From contig CALXXZ010000004.1 of NCBI GenBank assembly GCA_944392805.1, forward strand, positions 1 through 64,000: DNA of 64,000 nucleotides, in the 5' to 3' direction. Below the pieces are notes generated by a model. The model had not been told where the DNA came from. It searched no databases and saw only the letters and a list, made by a program, of their open reading frames with translations. The position numbers and the translations under genes were made by a program. The stretch is from an uncultured Clostridia bacterium (lineage in GTDB: Bacteria > Bacillota > Clostridia > TANB77 > CAG-508). The number at the start of each line of letters is the position of its first letter. Position 1 is the first letter of the stretch. Of this stretch, positions 18,089 through 27,079 are shown piece by piece.

Positions 18089-18691
18089 TTATCCTCTTTT
18101 GTCCATGATTCCATCTATTAAGCCATATTCTAATGCTTCTTGTGCTGTCATGTAGTTGTCTCTTTCTGTATCTTTTTCTATTTGTTCTATTGATTTTCCT
18201 GTTCTTTCACTTAAAAATTTATTTAATTTTTCTCTTGTTCTTATCATATGGTCTGCATGTATTTTTATTTCTGTTGCTTGACCTGATATTCCTCCACCAC
18301 CGATTAATGGTTGATGTATTAATATTTCTGAGTTTGGCATTGCAAATCTTTTTCCTTTTTCTCCAGCTGATAATAATACTGCTCCCATACTTGCTGCTAA
18401 TCCAACACACATTGTTGATACAGGACATTTAATGTAGTTCATTGTATCTACTATTGCCATTCCGTCTGTTATTGATCCTCCTGGCGAATTTATATAAAAA
18501 TATATTTCTTTGTCAGGATCTTCTGATTCTAAGAATAACATTTGTGCTACTATTAGGCTTGATGTTGTTGGATTTACATCTTCTCCTAAATATATTATTC
18601 TATCTTTTAATAATCTTGAGAATATATCATATGATCTTTCTCCTTTACTTGTTTGCTCTATTACATATGGTACTAAACTGTTTTTTTCCAT
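18089..18691 (-). CDS. clpP: ATP-dependent Clp protease proteolytic subunit ClpP
   Basis: This serine protease forms the tetradecameric chamber that works with ClpX. The catalytic triad is visible as S101 ([11 protein letters not shown]), H126 (SEILIHQP) and D174 (EKDTERD). Length of 200 is normal and the N-terminus [14 protein letters not shown] is typical of Clostridia. It is the middle gene of the tig-clpP-clpX cluster on the minus strand. Confidence 0.98.
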   Translation of the reverse strand: MEKNSLVPYVIEQTSKGERSYDIFSRLLKDRIIYLGEDVNPTTSSLIVAQMLFLESEDPDKEIYFYINSPGGSITDGMAIVDTMNYIKCPVSTMCVGLAASMGAVLLSAGEKGKRFAMPNSEILIHQPLIGGGGISGQATEIKIHADHMIRTREKLNKFLSERTGKSIEQIEKDTERDNYMTAQEALEYGLIDGIMDKRG

Positions 18692-18728
18692 ATTACTTTT
18701 CCTCCTTATTTTTTTATGTTAATATAAA

Positions 18729-18766
18729 AAGTTAGGCAAAGACTTTTTATTTTTCTCCCCTAACTT
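18729..18766 (-). terminator. Probable terminator after tig
   Basis: AAGTTAGG (18759-18766 on the complementary strand) pairs with CCTAACTT (18729-18736) around a 22-base loop, and a T run follows on the minus strand. It could attenuate transcription between tig and clpP. Confidence 0.45.
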
Positions 18767-18772
18767 CTTTAA

Positions 18773-20056
18773 CTATTTTATTTTTGCATTTTTTACTATG
18801 AATTCTAGTACTTTTTCTGATTCGATTCCTTCTTTTATATAGCTTTTTAGATTTTCGTTATCTTGTATTTCTTCAACTTTTTTACCATAATTTTTTGCCA
18901 TTTCTTCCATTTTGTCAGCTATTTCTTTGTCTGTTGCTTCTATCTTTTCAGCATTTTTTATGGCTTCTAAAGTTAGTCTTGATTTAATAGCTTCAGTTGC
19001 TTGAGGCTCATATTCTTTTTTCATTTCTTCTTCTGTTTTTCCTATCATTTTTAGGTATTGCTCTAAGTTTAATCCTTGATATGATAGTCTTTGTTCAAAG
19101 TCTTTTAACATGTTTTCTACTTCCATGTCTATCATTCCTGATGGAATGTCTAATTTTGCTTTTTCACATACAGCTTTTACTGCTGCTTCTTCTGTTTCAT
19201 ATTTTGCTTTTTGTTCATTATTTTTTTCTAATTTTGCTTTGATGTCTGCTTTTAATTCGTCTAATGTATCGAATTCACTTACATCTTTTGCAAATTCATC
19301 ATCTAATTTTGGTAGTTCTTTTTTCTTTATTTCATGTAATTTTACTTTGAATGTTGCTTCTTTTCCTGCTAAGTCTTTTGAAAAGTATTCTTTTGGGAAT
19401 GTTACTACGATGTCTTTTTCTTCGTCTATTTTCATTCCTATTACTTGGTCTTCAAATCCTGGTATGAATGATCCACTTCCTATTTCTAGGTCATGTCCTT
19501 CTGCTTTTCCTCCATCAAATGCTACTCCATCTACAAATCCTTCGAAGTCTATTGTTGCTATGTCTCCTTTTTCTACTGCTCTGTCTTCTACTGTTATTAG
19601 TCTTGAATTATGTTCTTGCATATGTTCTAATTCATGCTCGATGTCTTTATCTTCTACAGTATACTCTATTTTCTTTATTTCTATTCCTTTATATTTTCCT
19701 AATTCTACTTCTGGTTTTGTTTGTGCTACTACTGTAAATATTACATCTTTTCCTTTTTCCATTTGTTTTATATCTACATCTGGTCTGCTTACTACTTCTA
19801 TTTTATTTTCTTTTAATGCTTCATCATATGCCTCTGTAGCTACTTCATTGAATGCATCTTCATAAAATATTTGTGCACCATAATATTTTTCTACTATGTT
19901 CATTGGTGCTTTTCCTTTTCTGAATCCTGGTATATTGAAGTACTTTGCATTTTGAAAATATACTTTTTTCATCGCATTTTCAAATTTTTCTGCTTCTACT
20001 GTGATTTCTAATTTTACTTCATTTGCGTTTTCTGTTTTTTCTACTTTACAATTCAT
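18773..20056 (-). CDS. tig: Trigger factor, ribosome-associated chaperone
   Basis: Trigger factor binds L23 at the ribosome exit and folds nascent chains. The N-terminal ribosome-binding signature GFRKGKAP is at residues 45-52. The FKBP-type peptidyl-prolyl isomerase domain follows (GDIATIDFEGFVDG near 163), and the helical C-terminal chaperone domain runs to residue 427. The order and length are canonical. It leads the tig-clpP-clpX cluster and is divergent from rpmB. Confidence 0.97.
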   Translation of the reverse strand: MNCKVEKTENANEVKLEITVEAEKFENAMKKVYFQNAKYFNIPGFRKGKAPMNIVEKYYGAQIFYEDAFNEVATEAYDEALKENKIEVVSRPDVDIKQMEKGKDVIFTVVAQTKPEVELGKYKGIEIKKIEYTVEDKDIEHELEHMQEHNSRLITVEDRAVEKGDIATIDFEGFVDGVAFDGGKAEGHDLEIGSGSFIPGFEDQVIGMKIDEEKDIVVTFPKEYFSKDLAGKEATFKVKLHEIKKKELPKLDDEFAKDVSEFDTLDELKADIKAKLEKNNEQKAKYETEEAAVKAVCEKAKLDIPSGMIDMEVENMLKDFEQRLSYQGLNLEQYLKMIGKTEEEMKKEYEPQATEAIKSRLTLEAIKNAEKIEATDKEIADKMEEMAKNYGKKVEEIQDNENLKSYIKEGIESEKVLEFIVKNAKIK

Positions 20057-20162
20057 TCTAATCTTCCTTTCCCTCTGCTTGCTTTTAACTTCTATATTAT
20101 ATCATATTTTTTCCATTTTGCAACACTTTTTTGAAAATAGTTGATTTTTTTCTGTCAAATAC

Positions 20163-20191
20163 TTGTAATTTTTATAAATATATGATAAACT
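20163..20191 (+). promoter_or_regulatory. Promoter of rpmB
   Basis: TTGTAA (20163-20168), a 17-base spacer and TAAACT (20186-20191), with an upstream TG forming an extended -10, precede the L28 gene. Confidence 0.5.
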
Positions 20192-20237
20192 AATTACTAG
20201 TCAAATTTATTATTTAAATTGGGAGGTGCATTTAATC

Positions 20238-20438
20238 ATGGCAAAATGTGAAATTTGTGAAAAAACAGCTATTCATGGAAATAAATTAAGTATAACTCGT
20301 TCTCATATAAGTAAAAGATCTCCAAGAACTTGGAAACCAAATTTAAGAACAGTTAAAGCTGATATCGATGGAGAAGTTAAAAGAATACATGTTTGTGCAA
20401 AATGTTTAAAAAACGGAAAAGTTAAAAGAGCACAATAA
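20238..20438 (+). CDS. rpmB: Large ribosomal subunit protein bL28
   Basis: The start is taken as ATG 20238, because GGGAGG (20221-20226) lies 11 bases upstream and the protein then begins MAKCEICEK as in the family. An earlier GTG overlaps the ribosome site itself. The 66-residue protein keeps four cysteines in two CxxC pairs (CEIC, CAKC), so it is the zinc-binding form of L28. The typical SHISKRSPRTWKPNLR segment is present. It is monocistronic with a terminator directly after it. Confidence 0.97.
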   Translation: MAKCEICEKTAIHGNKLSITRSHISKRSPRTWKPNLRTVKADIDGEVKRIHVCAKCLKNGKVKRAQ

Positions 20439-20443
20439 ATAAT

Positions 20444-20462
20444 AAAACGCTTTGGGCGTTTT
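20444..20462 (+). terminator. rpmB terminator
   Basis: The stem AAAACGC (20444-20450) with GCGTTTT (20456-20462) is followed by a T-rich tract. Confidence 0.8.
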
Positions 20463-20478
20463 TTATTTTTGTAAAAAA

Positions 20479-20498
20479 AAGAGTTCAATTGAACTCTT
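20479..20498 (-). terminator. Palindromic terminator of pilin-like gene 1
   Basis: A 20-base perfect palindrome (AAGAGTTC with GAACTCTT) is followed by T8 on the minus strand, 8 bases after the frameshift-restored stop at 20507. A near-identical palindrome follows the paralogue near 22152, which supports 20507 as the true gene end. Confidence 0.75.
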
Positions 20499-20506
20499 CA
20501 TATACT

Positions 20507-21899
20507 TTATATAATAATTTCTATAATAATTTTTATAATAGCTGATTTTAGATAATCTTCTTCTGTTCTATATCCTTCTGATTTATACATTTCTTCAAAA
20601 TCTTTTCTCGTCATACCTTTATTTTCTAAAAGTTCATCAAATGTATCAAATTCTCCGATTTGTTCCTCCACCAGTTGTTTGTTCCATTATTTTGACTACC
20701 TTTACATAACTTGCTTCTAATTCATCTACACTTTTATTTAATATTCCAAATATTGATGAATAATATTCTATCCCTATCCATTGTCCTTTTTGTATTATGA
20801 TAGATTTCAAGTATTCCATATATGTCATACTGTTATTACTTGCTTTTTGTTTTAAATCATCTCTTGTCTTACCTTGTCCTGACAAGTATTCTTCAAATGT
20901 TCCTATATATTTTTCATCTTTTAAAATTATTTCTTCCAACTCTTGTTCTGTTTTATCTGATAAATAATTATTGACAAATTCTTCGATAACATCTCCTCCG
21001 ACATAAGTTACTATAGCATTATCTGCTCCCCATGGCTCTCCTGCTAGAGTTCCTTCTTCTTGTTCTACTGCTATTGATGTTAAATTGTCACATCCAAAAA
21101 ATGCATAAGTATCAATTTCCATTACACTAAATGGAATTGTAATATTAGTTAAACCTATACAGCTGTAAAATGCATGATAACCAATGCTAATTAAAGTTTC
21201 TGGAAATGTTATGCTTTCTAATGTCTCACACATATAAAAGACTTCTTCTCCTATTATATTTATGCCTTTTTCTATAATTACTTGTTCTAAATTAGAAATA
21301 TTATAAAACGCTCTTGTAGCTATTCCTATAATATCTGTACCATTTATGTTATTTGGTATTTCTAGTGTTCCATTTAATTCATCTATTAAATAAGAATATC
21401 TCTCTGCTAATTTTATCTCGTTTTTTGTAGCATATCTGTCACTTGGCTTTTCATATATATACTCACTTTTTAATCCAGTTATGAATCCTGTTTCTGTATA
21501 TGTATATATATTTTCATAATCTATTGGTTCTACAAATTCTCCATCTGAATTTACATTGTATTCTCTATTTGAGTCTTTAAATAGAACTGTAAGTATTGTA
21601 TCTCCTGTTACTAATGTTTTGTCTTTTCCTGCCAATTCATCCATTTCTTTTTGTAAATTTTCACTTGTTAACATGTTTTCTCCTGTCTCATATCCTTGAG
21701 CTTTCAATGAAGATACTGCTAATGTTACCATTTCTTTTTCTTTTCCTATTTCAGTTTCTTCTTTTGCATTTTGTGCTTGTGTTACTATTCCATTTTCTCC
21801 TGTTAACATTGAGATACTTACTCCCGCTAATATTATTAGCACTACTATTGTTACTACTAATGCTATTAGTGTTATTCCTTTGTTATTCTTAAATATCAT
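20507..21899 (-). CDS. Pilin-like, BspA-type leucine-rich surface protein 1, +1 frameshift at CGG
   Basis: The N-terminus MIFKNNKGITLIALVVT has a class III (prepilin) signal with cleavage expected after Gly8, then a long hydrophobic helix. The Glu normally at mature position 5 is Ala. Residues about 190-290 form BspA-type leucine-rich repeats (AFYNISNLEQVIIE, AFYSCIGLTNITIP). The zero frame ends at 20646 after the odd tail TTGGGTNRRI. At CGG (20655-20657, codon 415), dropping the C gives NGEFDTFDELLENKGMTRKDFEEMY and so on to a stop at 20507. This matches the end of the neighbouring paralogue (TGTFDEFLENERMTRQEFEEMY) almost residue for residue. The full product is 463 residues, against 450 for the paralogue. 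Confidence 0.85.
20655..20657 (-). other. Putative +1 frameshift site (CGG) in pilin-like gene 1
   Basis: The zero frame AAT CGG AGA ATT TGA stops on the 4th codon from CGG. The +1 frame AAT GGA GAA TTT GAT continues for about 48 codons that align with the intact paralogue. Confidence 0.8.
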
Positions 21900-21924
21900 T
21901 TTTTCCTCCTTTGAATTCTATTTT

Positions 21925-21956
21925 ATTATATATTTTTTATGGTATTTGTAAATACC
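21925..21956 (-). promoter_or_regulatory. Promoter of pilin-like gene 1 with a palindrome over the -35
   Basis: On the minus strand TTTACA (21947-21952), a 16-base spacer and TATAAT (21925-21930) form the promoter. A perfect 16-base palindrome GGTATTTGTAAATACC (21941-21956) covers the -35 and could be an operator. Confidence 0.6.
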
Positions 21957-21960
21957 ATTT

Positions 21961-22137
21961 TTCTTTAATTATTTTAATTAAAGATTTTCTTATTTTTGTT
22001 AAACTGCTATTTTCAATGTTCTATCTAAATACATCCTTATTTTATAAAAATATAATTTTTTTATAAATCTCTTGATTTTGTTGATTTTTATTGATATAAA
22101 TAATTTATTGAAATCTTTAATTAAAATAATTAAGGAA
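21961..22137. mobile_element. MITE-like element, copy A (177 bp)
   Basis: Terminal inverted repeats of 26 bases (21961-21986 and 22112-22137) differ at one position. Each end is itself a small palindrome (CTTTAATT...AATTAAAG). The interior shares several blocks, such as TCTTGATTTTGTT and TTATTGATATAAA, with the 178-bp element at 37053-37230. There is no coding capacity and no obvious target-site duplication. It lies between the two pilin-like genes. Confidence 0.75.
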
Positions 22138-22168
22138 GAGAAAATGAAAAGAGGTTCAATTGAACTCC

Positions 22169-23521
22169 TTACATATATATAATTATATTTATTTTTAGAA
22201 AATCTATTTCTGTTCTATATCCCTGTGATTTATACATTTCTTCAAATTCTTGTCTTGTCATTCTTTCATTTTCTAAAAATTCATCAAATGTTCCTGTTTC
22301 TCCAATTGTTTCCACAAATATTTTTTCTAATTCTTCTACACTTTTATCTAATATTCCTAATAATGAACATTTATATTCTGTTATAATCCACCAACCATTT
22401 TTCTTTATTATAGATTTCAAATATTCTGTATATGACATATTATTGTTACTTGCTTCTTTATTCAAATCATCTCTTGACTTGCCTTGTTCTGATAAATATT
22501 CTTCAAATGTTCCTATATACCTTTCATCTTTCAAAATTATTTCTTCAAGCTCTTGTTCATTCTTATCTGCTAAATAATTATTAGTAAATTCTGTAATTTC
22601 CTCATTATTAGTATCTGTATAAATAATCATTGCCTGTGGAGCACCCCATGGTTCACCCTCTAAACTTCCTTCTTCTTTCTGTATAATTATTACAGTTAAT
22701 GCGGAAAAATCAAAAGCTTCTTGAGCAATTAGTTGTACATTACTTGGAATTATAATTTGTGATAACGCAGTAAAAGCAAATAATCCATCTCCAATATATA
22801 CTAAACTATCTGGTAATTTTATCTTTGATAAGTAATGACAGTATTGAAAACAGTCATCTCCTAACATTTCTATCCCATTTTCTATCGTTACTTGTTTTAA
22901 ATTTTCTATATAGGAAAAAGCATCTGGAGCTATCCCTATAATGTTTGTATCATTTATTTTATTTGGAATTTTTAGAGTTCCATTTAATTCATCTACTAAA
23001 TAGTACGTAGAAGGTGCAGCTGATAATTTCACATCACCAGTTGTGGCATATCTTTTTTCTAGACTAGATGTATCAATCTTAATATATTCTTCCTTTATAC
23101 CTGTTATATATCCCTCTTCTGTATATGTATATATATTGGTATAATCTACTGAATCTATAAGTTTTCCGTCTGTATTTACATAATACTCTCTATTTGAGTC
23201 TTTGAAAAGAACTGTTAAATTTGTCTCACCTGTTACTGTCGTTCTACCTTTTCCCGCCAATTCATCTAATGCTTCTTGCAAGTTTTCTCTTGTTACTTTT
23301 CCAAATCTATCTTTTTCCATTGCATCTGCTGTTGCTATATTTACTATCTCTTTTTCTTCTGCTATTTCTGTTTGCTCTTTTGCCTCTTTAGATTGTCCTA
23401 TTATTCCATTATCTCCTGTCAATGTTGCTATACTTACGCTTGCCAGTATTATTAGGACTACTATTGTTACTACTAATGCTATTAAGGTAATTCCTTTGTT
23501 ACTTTTCAATCTCTTTTTCAT
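22169..23521 (-). CDS. Pilin-like, BspA-type leucine-rich surface protein 2
   Basis: This is a 450-residue paralogue of the preceding gene. It has the class III signal KGITLIALVVT with a hydrophobic helix, again with Ala at mature position 5. A variable region is followed by BspA-like leucine-rich repeats (about 205-285) and a C-terminal region with acidic helices (LADKNEQELEEIILKDERYIGTFEEYL). The frame is intact, with no in-frame CGG, and the end serves as the reference that exposes the frameshift in gene 1. The likely role is a cell-surface or pseudopilus adhesin processed by the prepilin peptidase at 25655-26407. AAAGGAGG precedes the ATG. Confidence 0.82.
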   Translation of the reverse strand: MKKRLKSNKGITLIALVVTIVVLIILASVSIATLTGDNGIIGQSKEAKEQTEIAEEKEIVNIATADAMEKDRFGKVTRENLQEALDELAGKGRTTVTGETNLTVLFKDSNREYYVNTDGKLIDSVDYTNIYTYTEEGYITGIKEEYIKIDTSSLEKRYATTGDVKLSAAPSTYYLVDELNGTLKIPNKINDTNIIGIAPDAFSYIENLKQVTIENGIEMLGDDCFQYCHYLSKIKLPDSLVYIGDGLFAFTALSQIIIPSNVQLIAQEAFDFSALTVIIIQKEEGSLEGEPWGAPQAMIIYTDTNNEEITEFTNNYLADKNEQELEEIILKDERYIGTFEEYLSEQGKSRDDLNKEASNNNMSYTEYLKSIIKKNGWWIITEYKCSLLGILDKSVEELEKIFVETIGETGTFDEFLENERMTRQEFEEMYKSQGYRTEIDFLKINIIIYM

Positions 23522-23547
23522 TTTTTTCCTCCTTTGAATTTTAATTT

Positions 23548-23576
23548 ATTATATATTTTTTTATGGCATTTGTAAA
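23548..23576 (-). promoter_or_regulatory. Promoter of pilin-like gene 2
   Basis: On the minus strand TTTACA (23571-23576), a 17-base spacer and TATAAT (23548-23553) lie in a region that is a diverged copy of the gene 1 promoter. The -35 palindrome is degenerate here. Confidence 0.65.
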
Positions 23577-23583
23577 TACTTTT

Positions 23584-23605
23584 TCTTTAATTTTTATAAT
23601 TAAAG
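23584..23605. repeat. Solo terminal palindrome of the MITE-like family
   Basis: CTTTAATT and AATTAAAG pair around five bases, the same end structure as the two complete MITE-like elements. It is at the equivalent position upstream of pilin-like gene 2 and may be a remnant. Confidence 0.5.
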
Positions 23606-23625
23606 AAGAAAAAAATAAGCAAAAA

Positions 23626-23662
23626 AATATCCTAACAATACAATTCATATTGTTAAGATATT
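23626..23662. terminator. Terminator after the efp operon
   Basis: AATATC-TAACAAT pairs with ATTGTTA-GATATT (one mismatch) with flanking A and T runs. It lies directly after the 55-residue gene on the minus strand. Confidence 0.7.
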
Positions 23663-23668
23663 ATTTTT

Positions 23669-23836
23669 TTATTCATCTCCACAACCGCTACAATGTGAGC
23701 AATTTCCACTACAAGATTCTTCATCATCTTCAACAAATTCATATATATCTTCTTGTATGTATGCCACACTTTTTTCTAGTTCTGCAACTCTTTTTTCTAG
23801 TTGTGCTATTTTTTCAATCATTTCTTTTTCTGTCAT
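23669..23836 (-). CDS. 55-residue coiled-coil protein with Cys-rich tail
   Basis: The frame begins MTEKEMIEKIAQLEKRVAEL, a heptad-like helix. It ends in an acidic segment and CSGNCSHCSGCGDE, four Cys and one His suggesting a metal site. It recalls the N-terminal region of the CD1247-type proteins found next to efp in Clostridia (from memory, uncertain). The start codon lies two bases after the efp stop, so it is translationally coupled as the last gene of the cluster. Confidence 0.75.
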   Translation of the reverse strand: MTEKEMIEKIAQLEKRVAELEKSVAYIQEDIYEFVEDDEESCSGNCSHCSGCGDE

Positions 23837-23838
23837 TT

Positions 23839-24405
23839 TTATACCCTTTCCATATATTCACATGTACGTGTATCTATTCTTAAAACATCTCCGATATTAA
23901 CAAACATTGGAACTTGTAATTCTAATCCTGTTTCTAATGTTGCTGGTTTTCCTGATGTTGTTGTTGTATTTCCTGCAAATCCTGGTTCTGTATATGTTAC
24001 TTCTAATTCAACAAATATTGGTGGTTCTACTGCAAATACTTTTCCTTTGAATGAAAGTATAGATACTTCCATATTTTCTTTTAAATATTTTAGGCAATCT
24101 CCTAAATCATCTTTATTTAATGGCATTTGGTCATATGTTTCATTGTCCATAAAATAATATAAATCTCCATCATTATATAAGTATTGCATTGTTTTCTTTT
24201 CAATTTCTGCTCCTGGATATTTGTCTGATGGGTTAAATGTTTTTTCTAAAACAGCTCCTGTTATTACATTTTTTAATTTTGTTCTAACAAATGCTGCTCC
24301 TTTTCCTGGTTTTACGTGTTGGAATTCTACAACTCTAAATACTCCTCCGTCCATTTCAAATGTTGTTCCATTTCTAAAATCTCCTGCCATGTATACTCCT
24401 GCCAT
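23839..24405 (-). CDS. efp: Elongation factor P
   Basis: EF-P relieves ribosome stalling at polyproline. The 188-residue protein starts [20 protein letters not shown] and has the KOW-like N-terminal domain with [17 protein letters not shown] (about 30-46), whose Lys is the usual modification-loop position. Two OB domains follow, ending [22 protein letters not shown]. Order and length are canonical. AGGGAG precedes the ATG. It follows the M24 peptidase gene at 167 bases, a gap carrying GGGAC-type repeat debris. Confidence 0.97.
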   Translation of the reverse strand: MAGVYMAGDFRNGTTFEMDGGVFRVVEFQHVKPGKGAAFVRTKLKNVITGAVLEKTFNPSDKYPGAEIEKKTMQYLYNDGDLYYFMDNETYDQMPLNKDDLGDCLKYLKENMEVSILSFKGKVFAVEPPIFVELEVTYTEPGFAGNTTTTSGKPATLETGLELQVPMFVNIGDVLRIDTRTCEYMERV

Positions 24406-24504
24406 ATTAATTCTCCCTTCTATTTATTTACATAATTTTCAACTCTATCTATTTTACACCATATTTATACTAAAAGTCAATACTTTTATTAATTTTACAT
24501 TTCA

Positions 24505-24572
24505 TGTCTGTCCCTTTTTTTCCTTTTTGGTAATTTTGGGACTGTCCCCTTTTTTCCCTTTTTCCCTTTTCC
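24505..24572. repeat. Degenerate GGGGACTGTCCCC-type repeat
   Basis: TGTCCC, GGGACTGTCCCC and TTTTTCC motifs repeat here in the gap between efp and the M24 peptidase gene. They resemble the longer palindrome at 42466-42530. Confidence 0.6.
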
Positions 24573-25631
24573 CTAAATTATAATATAACCTTTAGGTGAC
24601 TTAGTTAGTGCCTCACAACTTCCTTTGTTAATTAATACTGTGTCTTCAATTCTTACTCCAAATTGACCAGTTACATAAATACCTGGTTCATCTGTTACTA
24701 CCATATTAGCTTTTAATATATTTTCTGAATAACAACTTAATGTTGGTGCTTCGTGTATATCTAAACCAACACCATGCCCTAAAGCATGTATTAAATCATA
24801 ATTATGCAATCTAAAATCATTATCTACCATTTTAGCAATCTGCTTTGTATTTGAATTTTCTCTCATATCATTTAATACTTGTTCTTGATTTTTTAGTACT
24901 AAATTATATACTGGTTTTACATATTCAGGCATTTCTCCTACAAAAAATGTTCTTGTCATATCTGAGCAATAACCATTTACTTTGCATCCCATATCTATTG
25001 TAATTATATCAACTTCTTTTATTTGCCTATCTGATGGTATTGCATGTGGTTTTGATGAATTTTCTCCTGATGCTACTATTGTTTCAAATGATGCTCCTTC
25101 AGCATTTTTATAGAAATAATCATCTATTTCTCTAGCAATCTGTTTTTCTGTCATCCCTGGTTTGATATATTTTAATATATATGCAAAACACTGATCTGTT
25201 ATTTGACATGCTTTTTTTATATTTTCTATTTCTTCTTCATCTTTAACTTCTCTTTGCTTTTCTATCATGTTTTCTGTTTCTACCAAGTTGTTTATTTTAT
25301 ATTTATGCATATATTCCTTATATTTTGCATATGTTACATAGTTTTCTTCAAAACCAACATTTTCACAAAACATAAAAAAGTTTTCATAGTCATCTCTTGT
25401 TAGTCCTCTTACATCATATACTACAATTTCATCAAATAATGTTAATGTGTTATGCACATCTTCTATATATCTTCCATCTGTTATAAATACATTTTCTTTT
25501 CTTGTGACTAATAATATCCCTTCTGCCTGAATATTTGTCAAATATCTTATATTTACTGGATTTGACACAATCATCCCTTGTAAATTTAAACTTGACATTT
25601 TGTTTCTAAGCCATTGCATTTTTTGATTCAT
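24573..25631 (-). CDS. Xaa-Pro aminopeptidase-like M24 metallopeptidase
   Basis: This creatinase-fold peptidase of 352 residues releases N-terminal residues ahead of proline. The N-terminal domain is followed by the pita-bread domain with dimetal ligands: TIDMGCKVNGYCSDMTRTF (two Asp), HALGHGVGLDIHEAP (His), TDEPGIYV (Glu) and GVRIEDTVLI (Glu). It precedes efp, the usual clostridial arrangement, and both gene products handle proline-containing proteins. The start follows a weak GGGGAG-like site. Confidence 0.92.
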   Translation of the reverse strand: MNQKMQWLRNKMSSLNLQGMIVSNPVNIRYLTNIQAEGILLVTRKENVFITDGRYIEDVHNTLTLFDEIVVYDVRGLTRDDYENFFMFCENVGFEENYVTYAKYKEYMHKYKINNLVETENMIEKQREVKDEEEIENIKKACQITDQCFAYILKYIKPGMTEKQIAREIDDYFYKNAEGASFETIVASGENSSKPHAIPSDRQIKEVDIITIDMGCKVNGYCSDMTRTFFVGEMPEYVKPVYNLVLKNQEQVLNDMRENSNTKQIAKMVDNDFRLHNYDLIHALGHGVGLDIHEAPTLSCYSENILKANMVVTDEPGIYVTGQFGVRIEDTVLINKGSCEALTKSPKGYIII

Positions 25632-25654
25632 TGCATTCTCCCCTTACTTTCTCT

Positions 25655-26407
25655 CTATCCTTTATACATTCCTAATGTTAATATTGTCATTAGTGTTCCT
25701 ACTAAAATATCAAATGGTATAAACATACTTATAAAAACTGCAATTACTATGAATGGACCAAATGGTATATATTCGTCTGTTTTTTTGATTTTACTTGCTA
25801 TTAATATTATTCCTAATATCGCTCCTATTAAAAATGACATTATTGCTATTACTACTATATTTGCTAACCCAAAATATAATCCTAATGCTCCCATTAGTTT
25901 TACATCTCCTAGCCCCATAGCTTCTTTGCCATATATTAGACCTCCTACTAATGTTATTACTAAGAAGATTCCTCCTCCTGCTAACATTCCTAATAGCATG
26001 TCTATTGTTATTGCTACATTTGACATTCCAAATATAAATGCTATTACTAATCCTATTTCTGCCATTGTTAAGTTTAATCTATTTGGTATTATTTGCAATC
26101 TATAATCTATTACAAATGCTGATAGCAACATTGGTGTTAAAATCAAATATTTTATTAATGTTAAATTTTCTATAAATGTATCTTGTATTCCATATCTATA
26201 TACTAAACCTACATATATTACTGCATTTATAAGCATTAATATATAATTTGGTTTAAATTTTATTTTATATTCTGAAAATATTTCTTTTGTAAATACTTTT
26301 TTGTATTCTGGCAATCTTTCATTCATCCAGTCTATAAATTGTCCTACAGCTAGTCCAATAACTGCTGCTAATACATAAAATCCTATATGTGTTTCATTTA
26401 TATACAT
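25655..26407 (-). CDS. Prepilin peptidase (A24 family)
   Basis: The 250-residue polytopic membrane protein has about seven helices. The two catalytic aspartates of type IV prepilin peptidases are D101 (FVIDYRLQIIPN) and D168 (GLGDVKLMG). The cytoplasmic methylase segment is short and has no CxxC zinc motif, so it may cleave without methylating. It should process the pilin-like proteins at 20.5, 22.2 and 32-36 kb, whose GITLIALVVT signals fit. It is transcribed with yqeG and the M24 peptidase gene. Confidence 0.9.
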   Translation of the reverse strand: MYINETHIGFYVLAAVIGLAVGQFIDWMNERLPEYKKVFTKEIFSEYKIKFKPNYILMLINAVIYVGLVYRYGIQDTFIENLTLIKYLILTPMLLSAFVIDYRLQIIPNRLNLTMAEIGLVIAFIFGMSNVAITIDMLLGMLAGGGIFLVITLVGGLIYGKEAMGLGDVKLMGALGLYFGLANIVVIAIMSFLIGAILGIILIASKIKKTDEYIPFGPFIVIAVFISMFIPFDILVGTLMTILTLGMYKG

Positions 26408-26450
26408 TTTTTATTTTTGTATGGTTTCCCATACACCCCTTCCTTTGTTT

Positions 26451-26945
26451 CTATTTTTGTGTTTCGATAAACTTTCTTTTTATCGCATTTTCTATCGGTC
26501 TTTTTAATACTGTTATCCAAATATCTTTTTCTGCAATTGGTTCTACTAGTATTGTAAACATTTTGCATCTATTTCCTCCAATTACATCTGTGAATATCTG
26601 GTCACCTACTACTCCTATGTTTTCTGGTTTTTCTTGTAATTTCTTTTGTACTTTCTTAAACCCTACTTTTAATGGTTTCATTCCAAAATATGCATATCCT
26701 ATTTTTAATTTTCTTGCAACTTCTTTGACTTTTTTCTTTTTATTTGAGTTTGATAATATATATAATTTTATTCCATTATTTTTCAGGTTCTCTGCCCATT
26801 CAATTGTTCCTTCTTCTAAGTTTTTATCATAATCTATTAATGTATTATCAACATCAAGTATTAATGCTTTTATATTATTTTCTTTTAGTAAGTCTATTGT
26901 TATTTCTCGTACATTTTTATAATACTTTTTTGGATATAATATCAT
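26451..26945 (-). CDS. yqeG: YqeG-family HAD IIIA phosphatase
   Basis: This 164-residue HAD phosphatase has motif I LILDVDNTLIDYD (about 28-40), a Ser in ILSNSNKKKK (motif II) and GVVGDQIFTDVIGG (motif IV), with the short cap of the IIIA class. The YqeG/PGP family includes phosphatidylglycerophosphate phosphatase-like enzymes, but the substrate here is unknown. It heads the yqeG-prepilin peptidase-M24-efp-55aa cluster. Confidence 0.9.
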   Translation of the reverse strand: MILYPKKYYKNVREITIDLLKENNIKALILDVDNTLIDYDKNLEEGTIEWAENLKNNGIKLYILSNSNKKKKVKEVARKLKIGYAYFGMKPLKVGFKKVQKKLQEKPENIGVVGDQIFTDVIGGNRCKMFTILVEPIAEKDIWITVLKRPIENAIKRKFIETQK

Positions 26946-26982
26946 TTATTCCTCCTATTTGTCAACTTTATTTGATTTATGG

Positions 26983-27070
26983 AAATTTATATATTACTAT
27001 TGAATAAAGTCAAGACCCCCGACGAAGACCCGTGATATGTTTTGACTATGAAATAGTAATATATAAATTT
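26983..27070. repeat. Structured palindromic element, copy R3 (inverted orientation)
   Basis: An 18-bp perfect outer stem (26983-27000 with 27053-27070) encloses the inner stem GTCAA (27009-27013) with TTGAC (27042-27046). The complement of the conserved GGGTCTTCGTCGGGGGTC loop is present. It lies between the lytic transglycosylase end and the yqeG start. Confidence 0.85.
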
Positions 27071-27079
27071 TTTTAAATA

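Noticed and set aside
17318..18121. Long open frames opposite clpX, secA, polA and other genes
   Set aside because: They are Leu/Phe-rich antisense shadows of AT-rich genes, without ribosome sites or recognisable domains.
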